A stretch of DNA of 64,000 nt from Bacteroidota bacterium (GCA_020160935.1 JAIUPL010000022.1:1-64000), one strand, 5' to 3'; positions 34,691-42,623 are shown, counted from the first letter of the stretch. Notes: generated by a model not told the origin, from the sequence alone. Program-made: numbers and translations.

Positions 34691-35737
34691 ATGAACATAT
34701 TGATTACCGGAGGCGCAGGCTTTATCGGCTCGCATGTCGTTCGCCTGTTCGTTGAAAAATACCCGCATTACCGCATTGTCAACCTCGATGCGCTGACCTA
34801 TGCCGGCAACCTCGAAAACCTGCGCGATGTGGAGCAGGCGCCGAATTATGTATTCGAACACGGCAGTATCCTCGATGCGGAATTGTTGCGTACGCTGTTT
34901 GAAAAATACCAATTCGACGGCGTCATTCATCTGGCTGCCGAAAGCCATGTGGATCGCTCCATTTCCAACCCGGTGGCTTTTGTGGAAACCAATGTGCTGG
35001 GCACGGTGCAACTGTTGAATGCTGCGCGCAACGCCTGGAAAGACAATTTTCACGGCAAACGTTTCTACCACGTTTCCACCGATGAAGTATATGGTTCGCT
35101 GGGCGACGAGGGTTTTTTCACCGAAGAAACCCGCTACGACCCGCGTTCGCCGTATTCAGCCTCCAAGGCATCGAGCGACCATTTCGTGCGCGCCTACTGG
35201 CATACTTACCACCTGCCGGTCGTGCTGTCGAATTGCAGCAACAACTATGGCCCGAACCATTTTCCGGAAAAACTGATCCCGCTGGTAATCAACAACATCC
35301 GCGAAGAAAAACCGCTGCCCATTTACGGCGATGGAAAATACACGCGCGACTGGCTTTGGGTAAAAGACCATGCTTCTGCCATCGATACCATTTTTCATGG
35401 CGGGCGCAATGGTGAAACCTACAATATCGGCGGCAACAACGAATGGAAAAACATCGACCTGGTGGAAAAACTCTGCGATATCGTGGATGAATTGCTCGGG
35501 CGCCCGCCAGGCTCGGCCCGCCAACTCATCACATTTGTGCCCGACCGCCCCGGCCACGATCGGCGATACGCCATCGATGCCTCCAAACTGCGCGACGAAC
35601 TGGGCTGGGAACCTTCCATCCGTTTTGAAGAAGGTTTCAGACAAACCGTGCAATGGTATCTCGACAATGAAGAATGGCTACGCCATGTGATTAGCGGCGC
35701 GTACCAGGCGTACTACGAGGCTCAGTATAAGAGGTGA
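34691..35737 (+). CDS. rfbB: dTDP-glucose 4,6-dehydratase
   Basis: 348 residues, the standard length. GGAGFIGSHVVRLF binds NAD; DALTYAGNLENL and HLAAESHVDRSI are RmlB signatures; the catalytic site is in STDEVYGSLG (Thr-Asp-Glu) and YSASKAS (Tyr-x-x-x-Lys). It makes dTDP-4-keto-6-deoxyglucose, the entry to dTDP-rhamnose and other deoxysugars. The rest of the rml genes are not in the window. The TGA stop falls in the first unit of a one-sided repeat arm. Confidence 0.95.
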   Translation: MNILITGGAGFIGSHVVRLFVEKYPHYRIVNLDALTYAGNLENLRDVEQAPNYVFEHGSILDAELLRTLFEKYQFDGVIHLAAESHVDRSISNPVAFVETNVLGTVQLLNAARNAWKDNFHGKRFYHVSTDEVYGSLGDEGFFTEETRYDPRSPYSASKASSDHFVRAYWHTYHLPVVLSNCSNNYGPNHFPEKLIPLVINNIREEKPLPIYGDGKYTRDWLWVKDHASAIDTIFHGGRNGETYNIGGNNEWKNIDLVEKLCDIVDELLGRPPGSARQLITFVPDRPGHDRRYAIDASKLRDELGWEPSIRFEEGFRQTVQWYLDNEEWLRHVISGAYQAYYEAQYKR

Positions 35738-35777
35738 GAGGTGAGAAGCGAGAGGTGAGAAGCGAGAGGTGAGAACG
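35731..35777. repeat. One-sided GTGAGAAGCGAGAG arm
   Basis: Three to four GAGGTGAGAAGCGA units follow rfbB and include its stop. There is no mirrored arm. This opens the 416-base gap to 36153, which also holds one REP unit and three hairpins. Confidence 0.8.
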
Positions 35778-35786
35778 TAAAATTGA

Positions 35787-35830
35787 AGCCCTGAAAGGGC
35801 GTATCCAATAGCATAGCGCAACGCGCTATG
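35787..35830 (+). repeat. 44-bp REP unit (single)
   Basis: Matches the right-hand unit of the pair at 24637-24680, with two paired changes in the second hairpin (ATAGCGCAACGCGCTAT) that keep the stem intact. Such compensatory changes suggest the hairpin is selected. Confidence 0.88.
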
Positions 35831-35868
35831 AAAAAAATGAAAAAAATCGAGGGGAGACTCCCGCACCC

Positions 35869-35896
35869 GGCGCGACGACTAAACAATCGTCGCGCC
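35869..35896. repeat. Perfect 10-bp hairpin
   Basis: GGCGCGACGA pairs with TCGTCGCGCC around an 8-base loop. No T-run follows on either side; function unknown. Confidence 0.7.
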
Positions 35897-35935
35897 AAGT
35901 GCCATAACCGAGGATGATATACAGGCGGGGGCCGT

Positions 35936-35985
35936 TGATTTTCTAAAAAAAATCCTACTGCCAGAAGGACAGCAGTAGGAAAATC
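35936..35985. repeat. Hairpin in the rfbB-CpxP-like gap
   Basis: GATTTTC ... CCTACTGC pairs with GCAGTAGG and GAAAATC. It could act as a terminator for rfbB. Confidence 0.65.
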
Positions 35986-36093
35986 AAAACATACTATGAG
36001 AAAACTGGGACGAAGATAACTTCACACCCCGCCTATTGACAATATCTTTTTACGAAGCGGCGGGAAATTCAGAGGAAGCGGCGGAAAAAATGA

Positions 36094-36132
36094 AAAAACG
36101 TCTCCGGCATACTCGTTGCCGGAGACGTTTTT
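36094..36132. terminator. Bidirectional terminator
   Basis: AAAAACGTCTCCGGCA pairs with TGCCGGAGACGTTTTT, 16 bp with A- and T-runs on the two sides, so it can stop transcripts from both directions. It lies 21 bases past the stop of the minus-strand operon. Confidence 0.88.
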
Positions 36133-36153
36133 GTTGGTGCGCCCGGCTGCCGG

Positions 36154-36633
36154 TCAATTGCGGCCGTTGGGGCGATTCAATCGGTCGAGGCGTTTTTGCC
36201 GATTTTCCTGGAGTTTTTTCAGTAGCGACTCGCGGAATTCGCGTTCGGCCACCGGGATTTTGGCAATTTTCCGGACAGGCAGCACCTTGCGGAGTTTTTG
36301 GCCCAGATCCTTTTCCAGATCGAGTTCGCGCTGGCGCAGTTCGAAGTATTTTTTGACGTAATCTTCCACTTCGCTGTCGTTCATGCCGTCGAGTTGGGTG
36401 CTGGGCTTGAGTTGTGCCTGCACTTCTTCCTTTTTATCGAGGTATTCATTGAAAATAGGCCAGAACGATTCGGCTTCCGAGGGCGTCAGGTTGAGCACTT
36501 CGGTAAAAACGGCTACGCGATAAGCCTGCACTTTTTTATCGCGCATTTCAGGGTTGCGTTGAGCCGATGCGGTTGTGCAGAGTGTGCAAAAAAAGAGTGC
36601 TACAACCAGGGCTTTACTGATAAGCGTATGCAT
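36154..36633 (-). CDS. CpxP/Spy-like periplasmic protein of an ECF sigma operon
   Basis: 159 residues with a signal peptide (MHTLISKALVVALFFCTLCTTASAQ), then an all-helical, Arg/Glu-rich body with the LTPSEAESFWPIFNEY segment typical of Bacteroidota proteins annotated as sensors of ECF-type sigma factors, which resemble CpxP/Spy (LTxxQ-type) periplasmic chaperones. It is the third gene after the sigma and anti-sigma genes on the same strand and may report periplasmic stress. The tail is very basic. Confidence 0.75.
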   Translation of the reverse strand: MHTLISKALVVALFFCTLCTTASAQRNPEMRDKKVQAYRVAVFTEVLNLTPSEAESFWPIFNEYLDKKEEVQAQLKPSTQLDGMNDSEVEDYVKKYFELRQRELDLEKDLGQKLRKVLPVRKIAKIPVAEREFRESLLKKLQENRQKRLDRLNRPNGRN

Positions 36634-36657
36634 GTGAACTTGTTTTGTATCAATAAC

Positions 36658-37194
36658 TTAAAGCAGTGATTCCAGTTCTTCCTCACTCATTTGCTGGAGC
36701 AGGTTTTCCATTTCAGCAGGCGAGATATCGTCAAGTGTTTTGGAATCGGATTCTTCATGAAGCGTGGTATTCGCCGGTTCGGATATTTCTTGTTCGGGCG
36801 TTATGGCTGCCAGTTGTTCGGAGTCGAATTCGGTGATATTGTCCATCACATATTCCTCGATCTCGTCTTCTGTCAGCGTTTCGGTATAAATTTCTTCAGG
36901 AACCGGCGCCAGCGGTTGCGGGCGGAGCACCCACCACGATGCCACGGCTATCACTGCTACGGCGGCGGCGGCGGCCCACATGCGAGGTTTCCAAAGGGCG
37001 CGCAATACGCCGCCGGGGCGGGCCGACAGAGCAGGGCGGAGGGCGCCTTCCGATTCCAGTTTGCTGAAAATGGCATCTTCCAGTTGATCAAAATAATCCT
37101 CCGGCACATGCATACTTTCAGGCCTTTGTTTTTGCTGCTGCAAAAAAGGCGAAAGGCTTTTCAGTTCTTCTTGTAACGTTTCCTTCTTGCTCAT
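36658..37194 (-). CDS. Anti-sigma-factor-like membrane protein
   Basis: 178 residues with one transmembrane helix near residues 72-90 (MWAAAAAVAVIAVASWWVL). The N-terminal cytosolic part carries the ESMHVPEDYFDQLEDAIFSK motif typical of Bacteroidota anti-sigma-like proteins, and the periplasmic part is acidic, ending in MSEEELESLL. It lies directly behind the ECF sigma gene with a 13-base gap, so it probably holds that factor inactive. No zinc-binding HxxxCxxC motif is seen, so it is not a classic ZAS protein. Confidence 0.75.
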   Translation of the reverse strand: MSKKETLQEELKSLSPFLQQQKQRPESMHVPEDYFDQLEDAIFSKLESEGALRPALSARPGGVLRALWKPRMWAAAAAVAVIAVASWWVLRPQPLAPVPEEIYTETLTEDEIEEYVMDNITEFDSEQLAAITPEQEISEPANTTLHEESDSKTLDDISPAEMENLLQQMSEEELESLL

Positions 37195-37207
37195 ATCATC
37201 CAGATTT

Positions 37208-37783
37208 TTACAATTCGCGGAATACGGCTTCCACTTTTTTTACTGCGTGGTGAAACGAAGCCTTCAAGGCGCCGGTGGAAGTGGCGAGTATGCTCGACAT
37301 TTCTTCGTAAGGCATTTCCTCGTAGTACCGCAAATTGAATACAATGCGTTGTTTTTCAGGCAGTTCTGCAATGGCTTTTTGTAGTTTTAATTGAATCTCG
37401 TCGCCATCGAACCACTCATCTGCCTGCAGGCGATTGCTCAGCATTCCGGCGGAATCGTCGATCGAATCGGAGGCGTGCCTGGCCTTGCTTTGCAGGTGCG
37501 AAATGGCTTCGTTGGTAGCAATGCGGTACAACCAGGTGTACAATTTGGATTTTCCTTCAAACTGCAACACACCTTTATATACCTTGATGAAAGTGTTTTG
37601 CAACACATCATCGGCATCTTCATGCACCAAAACCAGCCGGCGAATATGCCAGTACAGCCGCTCCCGATATTGCGACATCAGTTGCCGGAACCCCCGCTCG
37701 AACGTATGTTCCGAGCGCAGCAATTCCATAATCTGTTCGTCTGATACCGGTTTACTGGTTGCGATCTGTGGCAATGGATTCAA
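37208..37783 (-). CDS. ECF-family RNA polymerase sigma factor
   Basis: 191 residues. Region 2 is visible as YWHIRRLVLVHEDADDVLQNTFIKVYKGVLQFEGKSK-type sequence (positions 48-85) and region 4 as LPEKQRIVFNLRYYEEMPYEEMSSIL (positions about 140-165), with the normal YTWLYRIATNEAI link. The start appears to be TTG (37783); the first in-frame ATG would remove 18 residues. It heads a three-gene operon with its anti-sigma and a CpxP-like protein. The promoter region faces the phyH-like gene across a palindrome. Confidence 0.92.
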   Translation of the reverse strand: MNPLPQIATSKPVSDEQIMELLRSEHTFERGFRQLMSQYRERLYWHIRRLVLVHEDADDVLQNTFIKVYKGVLQFEGKSKLYTWLYRIATNEAISHLQSKARHASDSIDDSAGMLSNRLQADEWFDGDEIQLKLQKAIAELPEKQRIVFNLRYYEEMPYEEMSSILATSTGALKASFHHAVKKVEAVFREL

Positions 37784-37841
37784 TTTGTATGGTTATGACG
37801 GCAGAAACGGGGAAAGGTTTAATGTGGGGGGGAAAATCACG

Positions 37842-37849
37842 TACCTTTG
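37842..37849 (+). promoter_or_regulatory. -7 box (TACCTTTG) upstream of a palindrome
   Basis: TACCTTTG with TTTA 20 bases before it (a three-of-four -33 match). It points toward the phytanoyl-CoA-dioxygenase-like gene at 38033, which would place the whole palindrome at 37857 in the transcript leader. Confidence 0.5.
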
Positions 37850-37856
37850 TTTTTTT

Positions 37857-38029
37857 AGGGTTGATGAGGGTTGATAAAGGTTGATGAGGGTTGATATTCA
37901 TCGGCTCGGGTAGGAGCACTTTTCCTCTTCATCGAGCCGATGAATATCAACCCTCATCAACCTTTATCAACCCTCATCAACCTTTATCAACCCTCATCAA
38001 CCTTTATCAACCCTCATCAACCCAATCCA
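37857..38029. repeat. Composite palindrome, GTTGATGAGG arms
   Basis: GTTGATGAGGGTTGATAAAG units at 37860-37892, core GATATTCATCGGCTCG ... CGAGCCGATGAATATC, and an expanded right arm of CTCATCAACCTTTATCAACC units to about 38025. The right arm has twice as many units as the left. It lies between the divergent sigma and phyH-like genes. Confidence 0.92.
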
Positions 38030-38032
38030 CCC

Positions 38033-39004
38033 ATGTTCTCACGTCTTTTTCAAAAATACACCGGCTTTCTGCGCAATTTGAAAGCCTCCTATGTGATCAA
38101 TAACCTGATGCACGCGGCGCAGTTGCGCAGAAACCAGGCATTTTACAAACAAATGGGCCTGAAAAAAAGCGTGTTCAGCCCCATTGGTGCCAGGGATTTT
38201 GAAGGTCGCCACCATCCGGACATTCCGTGGCTGGATAGGCCCAATGCCTTGCAACGCCTGGAAGAAGATTTGACATTTCAGGCATTCGAGCCGCGTTTGC
38301 AGACAAAGTTCCGGCAATTTGTGACGGACGGCTACCTGGTGCTTGAAAACTTTTTCCCCCGGGAGGAAACAGACCAACTGGTGGCCGAGGTAGAAGGCCT
38401 GCTCAACAGCGGAAAAACGGCCTACAACTACACCGGCCGCAAGATATTCAACCTGCCTGCACAGAGCGACCTCGCCAATCGGTTTTACCGCCACCCGACA
38501 CTGCTGTCGTACCTGTCGTTTTTGTTGGGGAAACCCGCACTGCCGTTTCAGTCCATGAATTTTACCCTGGGAAGCGAACAGCGTGCGCACTCCGATTCCA
38601 TCCACATGATGACCGAACCGCAGGGTTATCTGATTGCCACCTGGATTGCGCTGGAAGACTGCACGGAAGAAAACGGCCCCCTGTTTTACTATCCGGGTAG
38701 CCATCGGCTGCCGTATGTGACGACCCAGGATTACGATTCGGGCAATACCTTTTTCACCATCGGCGAGCACAGCAACCGGCATTATGAGGACAAAATTGCT
38801 GAGGTCATTGCCCAAAACGACCTGAAAAAACAACTTTTCCTGGCCAAACGCGGCGATGTCCTCATCTGGCATGCCAACCTGCTGCACGGAGGCAACCCGA
38901 TCCTGCGCCCCGGCGTCACTCGTAAAAGTATGGTTTGCCACTATTTTGCCGAAGGCGTTTTCTGCTACCATGAGATGTCGCAACGTCCGGCACTGACGAG
39001 GTAG
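38033..39004 (+). CDS. Phytanoyl-CoA dioxygenase (PhyH)-family protein
   Basis: About 323 residues. The Fe(II)/2-oxoglutarate oxygenase facial triad is visible as His-x-Asp in QRAHSDSIHM and a distal His in LIWHANLLHGGNP; the 2-oxoglutarate Arg is probably in ILRPGVTRKS. Family members hydroxylate lipids, ectoine or small metabolites; the substrate here is not predictable. Start ATG 38033; the frame upstream is made of repeat-encoded Asn-Pro-His-Gln units. The stop (TAG) abuts a large nested palindrome. Confidence 0.85.
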   Translation: MFSRLFQKYTGFLRNLKASYVINNLMHAAQLRRNQAFYKQMGLKKSVFSPIGARDFEGRHHPDIPWLDRPNALQRLEEDLTFQAFEPRLQTKFRQFVTDGYLVLENFFPREETDQLVAEVEGLLNSGKTAYNYTGRKIFNLPAQSDLANRFYRHPTLLSYLSFLLGKPALPFQSMNFTLGSEQRAHSDSIHMMTEPQGYLIATWIALEDCTEENGPLFYYPGSHRLPYVTTQDYDSGNTFFTIGEHSNRHYEDKIAEVIAQNDLKKQLFLAKRGDVLIWHANLLHGGNPILRPGVTRKSMVCHYFAEGVFCYHEMSQRPALTR

Positions 39005-39383
39005 TCATTGGTTATTGGTTATTGGGGGGTAAGGGGTGATGGGTTTTTCAGGCTGGGCGGCTCGGAAGCGGTTGAGTAGTTGAGTAGTTGAGGGGTTGAG
39101 TAGTTGAGTAGTTGAGGGGTTGAGTAGTTGAGGAGTTGAGGGGTTGAGATTCAGCCACTCAGCAGCAGGAGAGAGATTTTTCATCACACGAGTGGCTGAA
39201 TCTCAACTACTCAACCCCTCAACTCCTCAACCCCTCAACTCCTCAACCCCTCAACTCCTCAACTCCTCAACCCCTCAACTCCTCAACTCCTCAACCCCTC
39301 AACTCCTCAACCCCTTCCGAGCCGCCCAGCCTGAAAAACCCATCCCCCCTTACCCCCCCCAATAACCAATAACTAATAACCAA
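39003..39383. repeat. 380-bp nested composite palindrome, the largest in the window
   Basis: Layers from outside in: GGTTATTGG units; a unique 45-base spacer from GGTAAGG to GGAAGCGG containing TTTTTCAGGCTGGGCGGCTC; GTTGAGTAGTTGAG(GG) units; core GATTCAGCCACTC ... GAGTGGCTGAATC. All layers are mirrored on the right, ending in AATAACCAATAACTAATAACC. The right inner arm is longer (about a dozen CTCAACCCCTCAACTC units). It fills most of the 512-base gap to 39517; the rest contains a possible promoter. Confidence 0.95.
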
Positions 39384-39487
39384 AATTAAGAATGCTCCCA
39401 ACTATACCATACAACGCATTCGGCACGTTTTTGGCGGCAAACGGTGTGAAACTCGGGGTAAGTGGGTGTTTCCACAAAAAGACTGAC

Positions 39488-39495
39488 TATTTTTG
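39488..39495 (+). promoter_or_regulatory. -7 box (TATTTTTG)
   Basis: TAnnTTTG match 21 bases before the ATG of the PorG-like gene. Confidence 0.45.
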
Positions 39496-39516
39496 CCCCT
39501 TTAATGTTTGATTTCC

Positions 39517-40335
39517 ATGAATTTATTCAAACTCTGCATGTTGGTTGCCGGGCTGGTTTTGTTGCGGCAAAATGATATTTTTGGTCAAATGCGTGGCTGG
39601 GAGGCCGGTGGGCAGGTGGGCGCCTCCAATTATTTCGGCGACCTGAACACCAACTGGCGCCTCAACCGGCTGCACCTGGCAGGCGGCGTGAATGCCCGTT
39701 TTAACCTGAACGATCGTTTAGCACTCAGATTTGGCCTCAATGCGGGCCAGATCAGCGCCTACGATTCCGATTCCAAAAATATTTTTGAACAGCGCCGCAA
39801 CTTGCACTTTCGCAGCCTGATTGCGGATGCCGTGTTGCAGTTCGAATTCAATTTCCTGCCCTACGTGCATGGCCACCGCGAATACTGGTACACACCGTAT
39901 ATGTTTGCCGGACCTTCGTTCTTCTATTTCAACCCCAAAGCCGAACTCGACGGTACCTGGTATGCCCTCAGCGAATACGGTACCGAGGGGCAGTTCCGCG
40001 GCGAGGAATACAACACTACCCAGGGCGCTATCGCCTATGGCGTAGGTTTTAAAATGGACCTGTCCTACCGCTGGAGCGTCAATGTCGAACTGAGTGCACG
40101 CAAAGTATTTACCGACTATCTCGACGATGTGAGCGGCAATTATGCCGATATCCGCGACATCCGTGCCCAGCGCGGCGAAATCGGCGCAGCCCTAGCCGAC
40201 CGTTCTATCGAACCCCAGATCGGCCAGGCAGGTCGTCAGCGCGGCAATGGCAAAAACAATGATTCCTATGTGATACTCGGCGTTGGCGTACAGTATTACT
40301 TTGGGTATATTCGTTGCCCGGCGTTTACGAGATAG
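39517..40335 (+). CDS. DUF6089/PorG-like outer-membrane beta-barrel protein
   Basis: About 272 residues with a signal peptide ending near DIFGQ. The mature part begins WEAGGQVGASNYFGDLN, the usual opening of DUF6089 proteins, and continues as an 8- to 10-strand barrel (aromatic-ended beta strands such as YTPYMFAGPSFFYF, AIAYGVGFKMDL, YVILGVGVQYYFGYI). PorG, a T9SS outer-membrane component, belongs to this family. The assignment to PorG itself is uncertain because Bacteroidota carry several paralogues. PorX in the same window is suggestive only. Confidence 0.75.
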   Translation: MNLFKLCMLVAGLVLLRQNDIFGQMRGWEAGGQVGASNYFGDLNTNWRLNRLHLAGGVNARFNLNDRLALRFGLNAGQISAYDSDSKNIFEQRRNLHFRSLIADAVLQFEFNFLPYVHGHREYWYTPYMFAGPSFFYFNPKAELDGTWYALSEYGTEGQFRGEEYNTTQGAIAYGVGFKMDLSYRWSVNVELSARKVFTDYLDDVSGNYADIRDIRAQRGEIGAALADRSIEPQIGQAGRQRGNGKNNDSYVILGVGVQYYFGYIRCPAFTR

Positions 40336-40342
40336 GACTTTT

Positions 40343-40432
40343 AGTTATGAGTTATGAGTTATATACACGTTGCTTTCGGCTTTTCTATTCGTGTAGCCGA
40401 AAGCAACGTGTATATAACTCATAACTCATAAC
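40343..40432. repeat. Composite palindrome, GTTATGA arms (shortest copy)
   Basis: A perfect 39-base arm from AGTTATGAGTTATGAG to GTTGCTTTCGGCT, a 12-base loop, and the exact mirror. The core is related to those at 7611 and 52596 (TTGCTTTTGGC / GCCAAAAGCAA). It lies between the PorG-like gene and xseA, very close to the xseA start. Confidence 0.95.
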
Positions 40433-40449
40433 TCCAAAACTCATCACTC

Positions 40450-41679
40450 TTGTCCACCCATTCCCTTTTCGATCTCCAAGAGTACATCCGCCGGGTGCTG
40501 GCGCTGAATTTTCAGCAAGCCATATGGATCACTGCGGAAATAGGGCAGGCTGGCCAGTCGAAGGGCCATTATTACCTCGAACTCATTCAAAAAGGTGAAG
40601 GCGACGAATTGCTGGCCCAGGCCTCTGCGGTGTTGTGGGCCAAGGAATACCGGCGATTGCGACTGCAACTGGGCGCCGACCTCGATGCCGTATTACAGAC
40701 AGGCTTGCAGGTGCGCATGCAGGTGCGCGTCGATTTTCATGAACGTTACGGGCTGAAACTACTCATCACCGACCTCGATCCTGCCTTTACTTTTGGAGAA
40801 GTAGATCGCTTGCGGCGACAGACCATTGCGCTGCTGCGCGAACAAGGTGTGTTGGAGCAAAACAGTCGGCTGCCCTTGCCCGTCGTGTTGCAGCGCATAG
40901 CCGTGGTAAGTTCGGAAGGCGCTGCCGGCTTGCAGGACTTTCTGGAACAACTTCGCAGTAACAAATTTGGGTATTCGTTTGATTGTCAATTATTTGAATC
41001 GTCGGTGCAAGGCAAAAGCGCTGCGGCTGAAATGCAACTGGCGCTGCAACGCGTGGCGCAGGAAGCCGCATTTTTCGACTGCGTGGTGATCGTGCGGGGT
41101 GGTGGCGCCCGGCTCGACCTGGCGGCTTTCGACCAGATAGATTTGTGTCGTACAGTGGCCCGAATGCCTTTGCCGGTGCTCAGCGGTATTGGCCATGATG
41201 TGGATGAAACGGTACTCGATCTGGTAGCGCACACCTCGCTTAAAACCCCCACGGCGGTGGCCGAATTCCTTATACAACACAACCTGTTTTTTGAAAATGA
41301 TCTGCTGCAAATGGCGGCGCAGATACGTTTGCAGGCCGATCATCAAATGCGCTGGCAAGCACTTGACCTCGCCAATCGTGAAATGGAAATGGCCTGGGCC
41401 GTTCGGCGACGCCTCGATCAGTCAGCCCGCCAAGTGGATACCTGGGAAGAATCCTTGCCGTTATTGACTGCCAATATTCTGAAAAATCATGCCGGCCTGC
41501 TGGCGCATGCTGAAGCCTTGTGCGCAGCCTTTTCACCTGAACGGGTGTTGCAACGTGGCTATAGCCTTACCATGCACAAAGGAAAAGTGGTATCAAGTGT
41601 GCGGGATGTCCAGCCGGGCGATATGATTGAAACCAGGCTGGCAGATGGGGTAGTAGCGTCTAAAATTTACGATGGATGA
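40450..41679 (+). CDS. xseA: Exodeoxyribonuclease VII large subunit
   Basis: 409 residues. The N-terminal OB-fold (QQAIWITAEIGQAGQSKGHYYLELI) binds single-stranded DNA, and the catalytic core has IAVVSSEGAAGLQDFLEQL, VVIVRGGGARLDLAAFD and LSGIGHDVDETVLDLVAHTSLKTP-type sequence in which the last covers two adjacent motifs. The C-terminal LQRGYSLTMHKGKVVSSV repeat is also typical. The only sensible start is a TTG at 40450, eighteen bases past a palindrome; xseB does not follow. The last codons and the TGA stop lie inside the arm of the next palindrome. Confidence 0.95.
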   Translation: MSTHSLFDLQEYIRRVLALNFQQAIWITAEIGQAGQSKGHYYLELIQKGEGDELLAQASAVLWAKEYRRLRLQLGADLDAVLQTGLQVRMQVRVDFHERYGLKLLITDLDPAFTFGEVDRLRRQTIALLREQGVLEQNSRLPLPVVLQRIAVVSSEGAAGLQDFLEQLRSNKFGYSFDCQLFESSVQGKSAAAEMQLALQRVAQEAAFFDCVVIVRGGGARLDLAAFDQIDLCRTVARMPLPVLSGIGHDVDETVLDLVAHTSLKTPTAVAEFLIQHNLFFENDLLQMAAQIRLQADHQMRWQALDLANREMEMAWAVRRRLDQSARQVDTWEESLPLLTANILKNHAGLLAHAEALCAAFSPERVLQRGYSLTMHKGKVVSSVRDVQPGDMIETRLADGVVASKIYDG

Positions 41680-41811
41680 TTACATGATTTCCGATTTATG
41701 ATTGGAATTTAGAATGAAAGATTTTCGATTTTGGGCATCTCAACCAATCATAAATCGCCATTCTTACATTCCAATCATAAATCGGAAATCATGTAATCGT
41801 CCATCGTAAAT
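41664..41811. repeat. Palindrome whose arm includes the xseA 3' end
   Basis: ATTTACGATGG and the following TGATTACATGATTTCC (from 41664) are mirrored on the right up to CCATCGTAAAT (41811), about 43 bases per arm with few mismatches. The arm units are ATTTCCGATTTATGATTGG-like. The left arm starts inside xseA codons, and the right arm ends 4 bases from the stop of the convergent gene. Confidence 0.92.
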
Positions 41812-41814
41812 CAC

Positions 41815-42243
41815 TTACTCCTTCCGCGTCAGCGTCTTCTTGTCTTCTGTCCAGATAAAACTGTCGGGCACAAAAATCTTGGCTTCAGGAATTTCTGTCA
41901 CTTCACCCGCCGGGGTTTTTAACTTGTTTTTATTGCGATCGGGCATTTTGGTGTACAGCCGGATTTCTTCCTGAGAGGTGGAGTCCAGGGCGACATCGTA
42001 GCGGCCGTTTTTGATCAGAAAATCCAGAATTTCTTTCGAACCATTACCGAGTTTGATGGTGGTTTCGATCAGCACACTGTTGCCCGCCCAGGTATAAATT
42101 TCGTAGATATCGGATATTTCGAGGTGGATGGTTTTGACGGAATCAGCCTGGAACATCTGATAGAGCGTTCGTACCATTTGCGCCTGGCTGTTGCTGTAAA
42201 AAATGCCGCACAGAATCACGAGCAGAAGAAATCGACGAGTCAT
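41815..42243 (-). CDS. Small exported protein, paralogue of the gene at 42624
   Basis: 142 residues with signal peptide (MTRRFLLLVILCGIFYSNSQ). The mature part has VKTIHLEISDIYEIYTWAG, an NG...NGRYDV stretch and EAKIFVPDSF. It shares this order (Trp, V-x-V/I-E, L-x-NG, GRY, then P-E-x-x-x-F/VP) with the protein at 42624, so the two are paralogues. The fold looks like short beta strands, similar to DUF4097/auto-adhesin-like domains; the function is unknown. The open frame extends upstream to 42369, but the signal peptide fixes the start at 42243. Confidence 0.65.
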   Translation of the reverse strand: MTRRFLLLVILCGIFYSNSQAQMVRTLYQMFQADSVKTIHLEISDIYEIYTWAGNSVLIETTIKLGNGSKEILDFLIKNGRYDVALDSTSQEEIRLYTKMPDRNKNKLKTPAGEVTEIPEAKIFVPDSFIWTEDKKTLTRKE

Positions 42244-42383
42244 ATTGTAGAGAGAGTGTGGCTCCGGGATTGTTGAATGTGAAATGCAAGATGCTGGCCC
42301 ATGTGCGTAGCGCACAAAACGCCGGCAAAAATAACGGTATTGATACGTTAGAATTGCACATGGTTGCACTGGAAGAGGCCCTT

Positions 42384-42546
42384 AGAGCATGTTTGGGATT
42401 TTTTGCCTGGTTCTGAAAAGATGGATTTTTTGTACGTTTTTCGCGTTTTTTCATGCGCATAGTGGTGACTATGTAAGTGAAAAAAGGTGAAAAACGCGCA
42501 AAAAAGCCGCTTTTCAGGCCTGGTAAAAAAATCCCAAACATGCTCT
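42384..42546. mobile_element. MITE-like full-length hairpin element
   Basis: A 163-bp element whose ends are GAGCATGTTTGGGATTTTTT and its mirror; the inverted repeats extend about 70 bases inward with mismatches, and the loop contains CATAGTGGTGACTATG. TTA flanks both sides (TTA-GAGCATG ... CATGCTC-TTA), consistent with a 3-bp target duplication. It encodes no protein. Ends beginning with GAG and a 3-bp duplication recall some IS5-group elements, but no parent transposase is in the window. It sits between the two small exported paralogues in a 380-base gap. Confidence 0.8.
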
Positions 42547-42550
42547 TAAA

Positions 42551-42591
42551 ATAAAAAATCCCGAATTTTTCAGCGAGTGAAAAATCCGGGA
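42551..42591 (-). terminator. Terminator for the gene at 42624
   Basis: On the minus strand, TCCCGGATTTTTCA pairs with TGAAAAATTCGGGA and is followed by a T-run. It belongs to the CCCGGATTTTTC terminator family also seen at 10422 and 52376. Confidence 0.85.
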
Positions 42592-42623
42592 GATTGGAAA
42601 TGTATAATTCTAAACAGGAAACC

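Noticed and set aside
36154-37783. Iron or TonB-linked sigma/anti-sigma (FecIR-type) system
   Set aside because: No TonB-dependent receptor with an N-terminal signalling domain follows; the third gene is a CpxP-like protein.
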